The notes beneath the pieces are model-generated. The model saw nothing but the letters and a program-made list of their open reading frames with translations. It was not told the DNA's origin and made no database searches. Below are positions 17,923-26,453 of a stretch of DNA of 64,000 nt, piece after piece. Location of the stretch: contig CAZIOH010000020.1 of NCBI GenBank assembly GCA_964540815.1, positions 1 through 64,000 of the forward strand, given 5' to 3'. Positions within the stretch are counted from its first letter, which is position 1; the number at the start of each line of letters is the position of its first letter. The DNA comes from CAZIOH01 sp964540815. GTDB taxonomy: Bacteria > Myxococcota_A > Polyangia > Fen-1088. Position numbers and translations under genes: made by a program.

Positions 17923-20900
17923 ATGCGCGGGCGGGGGCGCGGGCGCCGGTGCTGGCGTGTCTGTGTCACCCTGGCCCTCGGGGTCCTCGCCAGCGTCGCG
18001 TCCACTCGCGCGGCGGAGGCCAACAGCTGTACCTGGAACGCGAGCTCCACCGCCAACTGGAGCGCATCCGGGAGCTGGACGTCGTGCGGCTTCACCACGC
18101 CGCAGGCCGCTGATACGGTGACCTTCGGCAGCTCGAAGCTCGGCTCGTGCACCATCGACACCAACGTGTCGGTCGCATCCATCACCGTCAACACCGGCTA
18201 CACGGGGACCATCACCCAGGGCGCCGGCAAGACCATCACCACCTCGGGCGCGTACTCCCAGGCGGCCGGGACCTTCACCGGCAACAACGCCAAGATCGCC
18301 ATTGGCGGCAGCTTCTCGCTGTCGGGGACGGCCACCTTCACCTCCACCAGCGCGACCCTGGTCATTGGAGGGGCCTTCAGCGAGACCGGGAGCGCGAACT
18401 TCGTCCACAACAGCGGAACCGTTCTGCTCAACACCACCACCGCCAGCAACACCTTCGCCTCGGGTGGTGAGACCTTCAACCACCTCATCCTCAACGACGG
18501 GCTCGTCGGGTACTGGAAGCTCGACGAGACCTCGGGGACCACGGCGGCGGACGCCTCCGGATACGGCAACAGCGGCACCTTCGGCGCGTCCACCGCCGCA
18601 CCCACCATCTCGGCCACCGTGCCGAGCCTCGACTACTCGGATCCGCGCAGCCTGCAGTTCGTGTACACGTCCTCGCAGTACGTGGGGGTCGGGTCGACCC
18701 TGGCGGCCGAGCTCGAGCCCTCGGTGGTCACCGTGGCCGCCTGGTACCGCGCCACCACCACCGACGGCAACGGCGGGGAGGTGGTGAGCGGCGCCGATCG
18801 CTACTCGATCCGCGTGCGCACCGGCGGGGTCAGCGTGGTGAAACGGACCGCGTCGCTGACCTGGGTTCAGCTCGACGCGACCACCTCGGGGCAGCTCGAC
18901 GGGAACTGGCACCACCTGGCCGGCGTCATCAGCGGCAGCGGCATGACCCTGTACTTCGACGGCACGGCGGTGGCCTCCAACGCCGACACCACCGCCATCT
19001 ACTACACCAGCCCCGAGACCGGGCTCACCATCGGCCGGAACGGCCACGACGCGGCCTACGACTTCGACGGGAACATCGACGACGTGCGGGTCTACAACCG
19101 GGCCCTCTCCGCGGCCGAGATCGCGGCGCTGGCGGCCGGCACCACCCCGAGCACCGGCGTTGCCACGCACACCGTCACCGGTAACCCGATCGTGAGCGGC
19201 GACCTGACCATCGCCAGCGGGACCTGGGCGGCCGGCAACACCGCCCTCAGCGTGGCCGGCAACTGGTGGAACTATGGCGGGATCTTCACCACCGGCGCCA
19301 GCGGGAGCGTGACCTTCAACGGCACCGCCAGCGGGAAGCAGATCCTGGCCGGCGGGTCGGCGTTCAACCACCTGACCGTGAGCGGAACCGGGGCCTGGTC
19401 CCTGGCGGATGCCTCGTCGGTGACCGTGGGCGGCGACTTCGCGCAGTCGGCCGGGACGTTCACCTCGACCGGCGGCCAGCTGATCGTCCAGGGGGCGTTC
19501 AACAAGACCGGGGGAACCTTCACCCACAACTCCGGCACGGTGGTGCTGGCGTCGACCAGCAGCAAGACCTTCGCCAGCAACAGCGCCACCTTCAACCGGC
19601 TGGTGATCAACGACGGCCTGGTCGGGTACTGGAGTTTGGATGACACCGCCAGCCCTTCCGTGGACGGCTCGGGCTACGGCCGGGACGCGACCTGGTCGGG
19701 CAGCCCCGTCGCGTCGTCCACCGTCCCCGTCGTGGGCTTCACGGATTCGCGGAGCCTCGGCATCGATTCTGCCGCGGACGCCGCCAGCTTCTCGTCTCCG
19801 GCGGCTTCGGTGATCACCATCGCGGCCTGGGTCAAGGTCACCGCCCTCGGGGGCGGCACCTACCAGCGTATCCTCGATGCCCCGGGGTACCAGCTCTTCG
19901 TGACCGCCGGCAGCCTCACGGCTCCCGACAACCCGATGTCGCTCGGGTTCGGAGCGCTCCGTTCCACCACCCAGGGCGACTGGCGCACCCCATCGAACAG
20001 CATCGCCTATGGCACCTGGTATCACGTCGCGATCACCTACGATTCGTCGAGCACCGCCAACACGCCGGTGATGTACATCAACGGCGTCTCGCAGACCGTC
20101 ACGACCCGCACCGCCCCCGCCGGCACCCAGACCAGCAACGTCGGCACCGCCACCATCGGCAACCGAGCCGCGGCGGATCGCTACTTCAACGGGCTCATCG
20201 ACGAGCTGCGCATCTACAGCCGCGCCCTCGCCGCCAGCGAGATCGCCACGCTCTACCTCGGGAACCAGCCCGGGACGGGCGTCGCCACGCAGACGTTGAC
20301 CGGCAGCCCGACCGTCGCCGGGGACCTGGTGATCGCGAGCGGGACACTGGCGGCGGGCACGAGCAGCCTCACGGTGGGCGGCAGCTGGAGCAACTCCGGT
20401 GGGCTCTTCACCGCCGGCAGCAGCGGGCTCGTCACCTTCAACGGCAGCGGCTCGGGCAACGTCATCCTGTCGGGCGGCCAGCTCTTCGGCGGCGTCACCG
20501 TGAACGGCAGCGGCACCTGGACCCTCGCGGATCGCATGGAGGTGAACCCGGGATCGACGCTGACCCTGACGGCCGGGACCCTGGCGGCCTCGTCCTACAC
20601 CTGGCGCGGCGGGGCCATCACCCGGACGAGCGGCACCTTGTCGACCGGCACCGGCAAGGTGGTGCTCGACGGAAACAGCAGCTCCACCATCGGGCCGGGG
20701 ACCTTCAACACGCTGCGGGTGGAGCCGGTCGCCGCCACCGCGCTGGTGGGATACTGGAAGCTCGACGAGGGCCAGGGTCTGACCGCCCACGACCTCTCCT
20801 CCGGAGCGCACGACGGCACCCTCACGAGCGGGCCCCTCTGGACCACCGCCGGATTGCCCGCGTCGATCACCTTCGACGACCCCGGCGCGCTCACCTTCGA

Positions 20901-23361
20901 CGGCACCAGCGACTACGTGGACGTGGGCGCCTCGGCCACCCCCAACAGCTCGGCCTTCTCGGTGTGCGCCTGGGTCAAGCTCAACTCCACCAGCGGGTGG
21001 CAGGGGCTTGTCAGCCAGGATGGGACCAACACCAGCGCCTATGCGTTGTTGAAGAGCTCGGTCACCAACAAGTTCGCGCTGGTGGCCGAGGCCCCCGATG
21101 CGAACGGCGCCAGCGTGACCTCGACGGGAGGGACGACCACCCCGGTCACTGGCACCTGGTACCACCTTTGTGGCACCTACGACGCCAGCACCTTGCGGCT
21201 CTACGTGAACGGGGCCCTCGAGGGGGCGGTGGCCTTCAGCGCCTCATGGACGGCGACCGGCCATACCATCCTCGGCGCCGACAAGTCGAGCGGGCTGCGA
21301 TGCGACTACCTGAATGGCACGCTCGACGACGTGCGCATCTACGACGTGGCGCTCACCGCTACCCAGGTGGCGGCGCTGGCCGCCGGACGGTACCCGAGCG
21401 GGCTCGCGGGAGCGCCCACCTACACCCTCGGGGCGAACACCACCGTCTCCAGCACCTTCGCGCTCGACGCGGGCACGCTGGCGACGAGCTCGTCCACGCT
21501 GAACGCCTCCTCCAGCAGCACCGTGGCCACCATCAACTCCGGCACCTATGCCGTGGGCTCGGCGGCCAGCACCTTCGCGGGCGGGCTCACCGTGCGGGCC
21601 CCGGGGACCCTCGATCTGTCGACCAGCGGGGGCGCGGTCAAGATCGGCAGCACCAAGACCCTGATCGTCGATGGGACCCTGAGCGCCTCCAGCACCGGGG
21701 CCACGATCCAGACGGCGGGGGCCGCTGGCACCACCTACGCGTTCCAGGTGGGCTCGACCTCGACCGCCACCCCGACCCTCAACATCACCGGGCTCGCGGT
21801 CAAGAACACCGACACCAACGGGATGTACGTGAACGCCGTGGCGGGCTCCACCACCACCTTCACCAGGTTCGACAACATCGCCTTCTCCGGCGGCACGGGG
21901 ACCCGCCTCTTGCAGATCTACGCCCCGACGCTGTACCTGGTGTCGAACGGCTGCTCCTTCGACTCGGGCGCGTCGAGCGGAACCACCACCAGCAACGTGA
22001 CCCTGCGCGGTGACGGCAGCGCCACCGAGACCCGCGCGGTCTTCGGCGGCGCCACCTGTCTCAACGGCTCGAACCCGACCTATGCCCTCTGCGAGGCCAA
22101 CGACGACGACGACGACGCCAACAACGACGGCATCGGGGACACGGCGGCCAGCAACGGCGCGGTCATCCAGTGGACCCACGCCGCCATGGCCGACACGAGC
22201 GGCACCCTGGAGGGGTTCCCGACCGCGGCCTTCGACTGGAATACCTTCACCTACTACTCGACCTACGTGCTCTATCACGACGTGGCGGGGGGCACCGCCG
22301 ATCGCATCTATGTGCGCAACACCAACGGCACCGCGCTCTACTCCTGGGACAGCCCGACCGGGGTCGACCTGGTCGGGACCCCGCGCTTCGACACCGTCTC
22401 GAGCGTGCACTACGTCTACGTGGCCACCTCGTCGGGCAAGGTCTATCGGCTGATCGACAACGGCACGAGCTCCCTCACCCAGGATCTGAGCGGGAGCTGG
22501 TCCTCGGGGGCCTACGATTGCACCTGCACCATCACCACCCCGCTCACCATCGACAGCAGCAACATCTACTGGGGTGGCACCGCCAGCGGCAACAACAAGG
22601 TCTGGACGCTCGGGAAGACCAGCCGGTCCCTGGCCACCAGCAGTCCACTGACGGTCGCGGCGGTCGTGAGCGGCGCGGCCCCGGCGGTCTGGGCCAGCGG
22701 CGACACCTACGTGATGATGGGAACCACCGCGCACATCTACAAGGTCGACGCGACCACCCAGACCCTCACCACCGACAACTCCACCCTCACCGGGACCGTC
22801 TCGGGGCGCCTGTCGATCATCAACAGCAAGGTCTACGCCGCGGACAGCGCGGGCTCCCTGCTGGTGGTGGATCCGGCGAGCTTCGGGACCACCTCGTGGA
22901 GCTACCACGACAACGGCAACCACTCCGGATGTGCCGCCGGCAGCACCTGCGCCATCGGCTCGCTCTACGTCGATCCCACGCTCAACCGGGCCTTCTACGG
23001 GGACGGGGACGGACACCTCTACGCCTCCTACAACTCGTCCGGGACGACCGGGGCCGAGCTCACGGGTTACCCGTACAGACCGGGCAGCTCATCCGACGTG
23101 TTCACCAGCGCCCCCCTCTACCTCTCGGGCATCCTGGTGGTCGGGACCACCACCGGGAGCCTCTACGTCATCGACGTCAATGGGGGCAGCGGCCCCGTGC
23201 TCAAGCAGACCTACAAGTTCGGAACCGCCACCAAGGTCTCTGGCGTGGCTTACGACCGTGGCTCGTCCTCGTACATGGTGTCCACCGCGGACTCCACCAG
23301 CAAGGACGGCAAGCTCTTCTACATCGACGCGCTGACCGACCCGACCCCGGGATCGAACTGA
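17923..23361 (+). CDS. giant secreted LamG-repeat surface protein
   Basis: About 1812 residues. An Arg-rich start and a signal peptide ending near AAEA are followed by beta-helix-like Gly/Ser/Thr repeats. Three LamG/concanavalin-like domains follow, each opening with LVGYW.LD (near residues 192, 563 and 939). Each LamG block is separated by a near-duplicate segment (motifs SGTWAAGN and TFNGTASGK), so the middle of the protein is made of long tandem repeats. Near residue 1392 an Asp-rich calcium-binding stretch (DDDDDANNDGIGD) precedes a C-terminal beta-propeller-like domain. LamG domains bind carbohydrates or proteins, so adhesion or matrix binding is likely. No sortase, PEP-CTERM or barrel anchor is seen at the C terminus. 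An alternative start lies 28 codons upstream at 17839. Confidence 0.85.
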   Translation: MRGRGRGRRCWRVCVTLALGVLASVASTRAAEANSCTWNASSTANWSASGSWTSCGFTTPQAADTVTFGSSKLGSCTIDTNVSVASITVNTGYTGTITQGAGKTITTSGAYSQAAGTFTGNNAKIAIGGSFSLSGTATFTSTSATLVIGGAFSETGSANFVHNSGTVLLNTTTASNTFASGGETFNHLILNDGLVGYWKLDETSGTTAADASGYGNSGTFGASTAAPTISATVPSLDYSDPRSLQFVYTSSQYVGVGSTLAAELEPSVVTVAAWYRATTTDGNGGEVVSGADRYSIRVRTGGVSVVKRTASLTWVQLDATTSGQLDGNWHHLAGVISGSGMTLYFDGTAVASNADTTAIYYTSPETGLTIGRNGHDAAYDFDGNIDDVRVYNRALSAAEIAALAAGTTPSTGVATHTVTGNPIVSGDLTIASGTWAAGNTALSVAGNWWNYGGIFTTGASGSVTFNGTASGKQILAGGSAFNHLTVSGTGAWSLADASSVTVGGDFAQSAGTFTSTGGQLIVQGAFNKTGGTFTHNSGTVVLASTSSKTFASNSATFNRLVINDGLVGYWSLDDTASPSVDGSGYGRDATWSGSPVASSTVPVVGFTDSRSLGIDSAADAASFSSPAASVITIAAWVKVTALGGGTYQRILDAPGYQLFVTAGSLTAPDNPMSLGFGALRSTTQGDWRTPSNSIAYGTWYHVAITYDSSSTANTPVMYINGVSQTVTTRTAPAGTQTSNVGTATIGNRAAADRYFNGLIDELRIYSRALAASEIATLYLGNQPGTGVATQTLTGSPTVAGDLVIASGTLAAGTSSLTVGGSWSNSGGLFTAGSSGLVTFNGSGSGNVILSGGQLFGGVTVNGSGTWTLADRMEVNPGSTLTLTAGTLAASSYTWRGGAITRTSGTLSTGTGKVVLDGNSSSTIGPGTFNTLRVEPVAATALVGYWKLDEGQGLTAHDLSSGAHDGTLTSGPLWTTAGLPASITFDDPGALTFDGTSDYVDVGASATPNSSAFSVCAWVKLNSTSGWQGLVSQDGTNTSAYALLKSSVTNKFALVAEAPDANGASVTSTGGTTTPVTGTWYHLCGTYDASTLRLYVNGALEGAVAFSASWTATGHTILGADKSSGLRCDYLNGTLDDVRIYDVALTATQVAALAAGRYPSGLAGAPTYTLGANTTVSSTFALDAGTLATSSSTLNASSSSTVATINSGTYAVGSAASTFAGGLTVRAPGTLDLSTSGGAVKIGSTKTLIVDGTLSASSTGATIQTAGAAGTTYAFQVGSTSTATPTLNITGLAVKNTDTNGMYVNAVAGSTTTFTRFDNIAFSGGTGTRLLQIYAPTLYLVSNGCSFDSGASSGTTTSNVTLRGDGSATETRAVFGGATCLNGSNPTYALCEANDDDDDANNDGIGDTAASNGAVIQWTHAAMADTSGTLEGFPTAAFDWNTFTYYSTYVLYHDVAGGTADRIYVRNTNGTALYSWDSPTGVDLVGTPRFDTVSSVHYVYVATSSGKVYRLIDNGTSSLTQDLSGSWSSGAYDCTCTITTPLTIDSSNIYWGGTASGNNKVWTLGKTSRSLATSSPLTVAAVVSGAAPAVWASGDTYVMMGTTAHIYKVDATTQTLTTDNSTLTGTVSGRLSIINSKVYAADSAGSLLVVDPASFGTTSWSYHDNGNHSGCAAGSTCAIGSLYVDPTLNRAFYGDGDGHLYASYNSSGTTGAELTGYPYRPGSSSDVFTSAPLYLSGILVVGTTTGSLYVIDVNGGSGPVLKQTYKFGTATKVSGVAYDRGSSSYMVSTADSTSKDGKLFYIDALTDPTPGSN

Positions 23362-23423
23362 CAGGCTCGCCAGAGGGCTCCGGATCGAACCCGAGTGTGA
23401 GGGGACGACAAGGGAGGAGGTCC

Positions 23424-24692
23424 TCAGGCGGCGGGGGCCGGGAAGCGCCGCCGCCCGAGCTCTCCGAGCCCGGCCGCGAGGAGGCACACCACGCCACCGA
23501 GCGCGACCGGCGCGCGCCCACCCGCGAGGTCGGCGATCTGCCCGACGAGGGGCCCACCGACCAGCGCCGTGCCCCCGAGCAGCGCGGTCTGGAGCGCCAG
23601 CACGCGGCCGTGCATGTCACCCCGGGTGTCGACCTGCGCGATGGTCGTGGACGCAGTCATGTACACGATGCTCGCCGCGCCCACCAGGAACGCCGCGGGG
23701 ATGGCCGCGTGCACCGACGGCATGACCGACAGGAGGAGCAGGGCACAGCCGAGCGCCAGCGCCCCGACGACCACGTGACGGAGCGCCACCAGCCGCCGGT
23801 GCGCCACCACCAGCGTGCCGACCACCGCGCCCGAGCTCATCGTGGCGTAGAGCACGGCGAACGCGACCGCCGTGCCGTGGAGCGATCGGGTGACGAGCAG
23901 CGGCAGCGCCACGCGCAGGTTGAAGGTGAAGAGCCCGACGCAGACGAACATCGCGAAGCTGATCCAGAGCCGCGGGATCGACGCGACGTAGGCGAGCCCC
24001 TCTCTCACCTCGCGACCGGTGCGCGCCTTGGGAGGCCGCCGGATGAGCTGGCCCTCCCGCATCAGGATGAGACATGCGATCACCGCGAGGTACGTGGCCG
24101 CGTCGAGCGCGAAGCACCAGCCGAAGCCGGCCATCGTGACCAGCGCACCCGCCAGCGCGGGGCCCGACACCTGTGACAAGGCGACGATCATGCTGTAGAG
24201 CACGACCGCGTTCGGCAGGTCGGCCCGAGCCACCATCTCCGGGACGAAGGAGCGCCGGAGCGGGTTGTCCACGGCCAGGAGCACGCCGCCCGCGAGGGCG
24301 AGCGCGTACAGCACGACCAGCGAAGGGTGGGGTCGGAACGCCAGGACGGCGAGCGCCGCGGACTGAGCCATCTCGAGGCCCTGCGTCACGAGCAGCGCCC
24401 GACGCTTGTCCGTTCGGTCGGCCACCGCGCCGGCCCACGCCGAGAGCACGACCAGCGGCCCGAACTGGCAGGCGGCGAGCGCTCCGACGGCGAGGCCGCT
24501 GTGTTCGAGCTGGAGCACGAACAGGATCAACGCGACATTGGTGAGCTGGTTGCCCGTGTTCGAGATCAGCTGGCCGATGAAGAACAGGCGAAAGTTGTAG
24601 GCGGCGAGCGACTGGAACGTCTTGCCGAGCGCGGCCCGCGCGCGACCGCGAGGGGTTGGGCGGGCGGACGAGAGAGGGGGCGAGGTGGACAT
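23424..24692 (-). CDS. MFS transporter (EntS-like drug/siderophore exporter family)
   Basis: 422 residues with 11-12 hydrophobic helices. After the first helix comes the MFS loop motif AGAVADRTDKRRAL, and a second related loop follows the middle of the protein. The N-terminal FRLFFIGQLISNTGNQ is typical of the MFS_3 group that includes the enterobactin exporter EntS. The substrate is unknown. The start at 24692 gives a normal cytoplasmic N terminus before helix 1. It is divergent from an isochorismatase-family gene across a 176 bp region that contains an inverted-repeat operator candidate and a fragment of a repeat element. Convergent with the LamG gene, 62 bp apart. Confidence 0.88.
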   Translation of the reverse strand: MSTSPPLSSARPTPRGRARAALGKTFQSLAAYNFRLFFIGQLISNTGNQLTNVALILFVLQLEHSGLAVGALAACQFGPLVVLSAWAGAVADRTDKRRALLVTQGLEMAQSAALAVLAFRPHPSLVVLYALALAGGVLLAVDNPLRRSFVPEMVARADLPNAVVLYSMIVALSQVSGPALAGALVTMAGFGWCFALDAATYLAVIACLILMREGQLIRRPPKARTGREVREGLAYVASIPRLWISFAMFVCVGLFTFNLRVALPLLVTRSLHGTAVAFAVLYATMSSGAVVGTLVVAHRRLVALRHVVVGALALGCALLLLSVMPSVHAAIPAAFLVGAASIVYMTASTTIAQVDTRGDMHGRVLALQTALLGGTALVGGPLVGQIADLAGGRAPVALGGVVCLLAAGLGELGRRRFPAPAA

Positions 24693-24716
24693 GGAGCGCC
24701 GTGCATGCACTCGATG

Positions 24717-24762
24717 GTGCACCGCCGTGGAAATACATCTTATTCGGCCGACGATCCGAGCG
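24717..24762. repeat. partial copy of the MITE-like element at 43992-44156
   Basis: These 46 bases match the left arm of the 165 bp palindromic element near hemN (from GTGCACCGCCGT to GGCCGACGATCCGAGC) at roughly 40 positions, with one or two small indels. The right arm is absent within 200 bp. It lies in the 5' region of the MFS gene, next to the palindrome GTGCATGCAC (24701-24710), so it may contribute promoter sequence. Confidence 0.6.
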
Positions 24763-24816
24763 CTCGAGGGGCGCGATCGACTTCTCGAGCCCGGCGCGCG
24801 CTCGCGCCTGCGAGCG

Positions 24817-24858
24817 TGAAGTGTACAAGCCGCTTGCGCAAGTGGAATGCACACTTCA
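24817..24858. promoter_or_regulatory. inverted-repeat operator candidate between MFS and isochorismatase genes
   Basis: An 8 bp perfect inverted repeat (TGAAGTGT at 24817-24824, ACACTTCA at 24851-24858) flanks a central 10 bp perfect palindrome CTTGCGCAAG (24833-24842). It sits 10 bp before the isochorismatase start and about 125 bp from the MFS start. This is the usual layout for a regulator controlling both divergent genes. No regulator gene is adjacent, so the protein is unknown. Confidence 0.5.
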
Positions 24859-24868
24859 GACTCGGCCC

Positions 24869-25426
24869 ATGCCCGTCCAACCCGACCGCTCGGCGTTGCT
24901 GGTGATGGACGTGCAGCCTGGGGTCATCGAACGTGCGCCGGACCCCGCCGCCTACCTCGCGCGCGTCACCGAGGCGGCGCGCGCGGCCCGTGGCCACGCG
25001 GTCCCGGTGATCCACGTGGTGGTGGGTTTCCGCCCCGGGATGCCCGAGGTGAGCACGCGCAATCAGACCTTCAGCGCCGCCAGGCAGCAGCGACCGGCGT
25101 ACCTCTGCGACCCGCGGCCCGCGATCACCCCGGAGGGCAGCGATCTGGTCGTGACCAAGCGCCGCGTGAGCGCCTTCACGGGCAGCGATCTCGAGGTCGT
25201 CTTGCGCGCCGGGGAGATCGACCACCTCGTGCTGTGCGGCATCGCGACGAGCGGCGTCGTCCTCTCCACCCTGCGTGAGGCCGCCGACAGGGATTACCGG
25301 TGCACGGTGCTCGCCGACCTGTGCTCGGACACGGACGCCGAGGTCCACGCCGTGCTGACCGGCAAGGTGTTCCCACGGCAGGCGCGGGTGATGAACGCAG
25401 CGGATTGGACGGCGGCTCTCCGGTAG
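24869..25426 (+). CDS. isochorismatase-family cysteine hydrolase
   Basis: 185 residues, the normal size for the family. The expected catalytic triad is visible: Asp14 (LVMDVQPG), Lys97 (VVTKRRVSAF) and Cys123 (LCGIATSGVV), the last with the usual cis-peptide and Gly-Ile context. Members hydrolyse isochorismate, nicotinamide, N-carbamoyl amides or related substrates; the substrate here cannot be assigned. The gene is divergent from an MFS exporter, which suggests a detoxification pair. The ATG directly follows the operator candidate, with little room for a leader. Confidence 0.9.
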   Translation: MPVQPDRSALLVMDVQPGVIERAPDPAAYLARVTEAARAARGHAVPVIHVVVGFRPGMPEVSTRNQTFSAARQQRPAYLCDPRPAITPEGSDLVVTKRRVSAFTGSDLEVVLRAGEIDHLVLCGIATSGVVLSTLREAADRDYRCTVLADLCSDTDAEVHAVLTGKVFPRQARVMNAADWTAALR

Positions 25427-25515
25427 AGCACCTGTTGGTCAGGGCCCCTCGGTGCGTCGACCCGACGGCATCAGGGCCAGGTGGGCGGGTGGGAGCCGGC
25501 GCCCCCAAAAGCGAA

Positions 25516-25559
25516 GCGGTCGCCAGAGCTCCGCGCTTTCGCGGAGTCGTGGCGACCGC
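25516..25559. terminator. long hairpin between convergent genes, probable bidirectional terminator
   Basis: GCGGTCGCCA (25516-25525) pairs perfectly with TGGCGACCGC (25550-25559). Inside it CTCCGCG pairs with CGCGGAG around a CTTT loop, separated by a 3-base internal mismatch. No U-tract follows on either side. It lies between the convergent isochorismatase and pilin genes. Confidence 0.6.
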
Positions 25560-25620
25560 CCCACCGACCATTCCCCGCGCCCACCTTGCGGCGAGCGGGT
25601 GATGACCGAGGATCTGCTGG

Positions 25621-26166
25621 CTACTCGAGCTCGTTGGTCACGATGGGGGACTTGCTCCCCGAGACGTCGCCGTTGCCGTCGACGGCGCCGAGGCGCTTGA
25701 AGTCGGCGAGGACGCCGTTGCAGTCGAGATCGCCGGTGACCTCGGCGGTGAAGGTGGAGGCGGCGCCGGTTCCGGTCGAGGTGTACTTCGGCTTGTAGAG
25801 GAAGGGATCGGGGAGCGAGAAGCTGAGGGCGACCCAGGTCGCGTTCTGCCACTCCGTGCCGCCGCCGGGGCACTTCCCGGTGGCCTGACACGCGCACTCG
25901 AGACCGGGCACGTTCGCGACGGTGGCGGGGAACTGCTTGGGCAGCGGGACGCCGTTGGCATCGACGTGGTCGGCCGAGAAGTAGGACACGGATCCGGCCC
26001 ACATCTTGTTGAGGTGCCCGGCGGCCTCGGCCGTCTTCGCGCGCTTGATGTACTTGCTGAAGGCGGGGATGGCGACGGCGGCCAGGATGCCGATGATCGC
26101 CACGACGATCATCAACTCGACCAGGGTGAAGCCGGAACTGTGCTTGCGAGAGCGAGAGCGAGACAT
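25621..26166 (-). CDS. type IV pilin-like prepilin
   Basis: 181 residues. A short basic leader (MSRSRSRKHSSG) is cut by prepilin peptidase before FTLVELMIVVAIIGILAAVAIP, with Glu5 of the mature protein present (residue 17). The hydrophobic helix continues into SKYIKRAKTAEA, as in PilA major pilins. The globular part has a close cysteine group (CACQATGKC) and a further cysteine near DLDCNG, which could form a disulphide-bounded D-region. GGAGGT lies 6 bases upstream of the ATG. No other pilus gene is in the window, so it may be the major pilin or a pseudopilin expressed alone. A sigma-54-like promoter lies about 100 bp upstream. Confidence 0.92.
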   Translation of the reverse strand: MSRSRSRKHSSGFTLVELMIVVAIIGILAAVAIPAFSKYIKRAKTAEAAGHLNKMWAGSVSYFSADHVDANGVPLPKQFPATVANVPGLECACQATGKCPGGGTEWQNATWVALSFSLPDPFLYKPKYTSTGTGAASTFTAEVTGDLDCNGVLADFKRLGAVDGNGDVSGSKSPIVTNELE

Positions 26167-26269
26167 GAGAACCTCCAAGGGCAGGAACTTGCCATCTGCC
26201 GTCACCATCGACGGAGGATGTGCGACGGTGAGCCTTCCCGTCGTTCGGTTGCGATCGAACCCAGGCATT

Positions 26270-26283
26270 GCACGGGCCGTGCC
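26270..26283 (-). promoter_or_regulatory. possible sigma-54 promoter of the pilin gene
   Basis: Read on the minus strand the sequence AGGCACGGCCCGTGCA fits the -24/-12 consensus (TGGCACG-N4-TTGCA) with two mismatches and the required GG-N10-GC spacing. It lies about 104 bp from the pilin start. pilA genes of Pseudomonas and Myxococcus use sigma-54. The same bases form part of a palindrome (CCAGGCA/TGCCTGG), so a hairpin or operator is an alternative reading. Confidence 0.35.
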
Positions 26284-26453
26284 TGGCACCGCGGGCCGCA
26301 AGTCCGCGCGATTGGCGCAGGTCCCTGGTCAGGGCAGAGGAGGAGCTGCCCAAATGCGGCGGTCGCCTGTCAAATTTGGGCCGTCATTCCGGAAGCGACG
26401 CGGCCAGGCAAGCAATCTCGGGCTCGGCGCCGCGGCGCACCAGCGCGACGGTC

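Noticed and set aside
17626..21165. Long minus-strand open frame antisense to the LamG gene
   Set aside because: Arg/Gly/Ala-rich shadow produced by high GC; the plus frame has a signal peptide and domain repeats.
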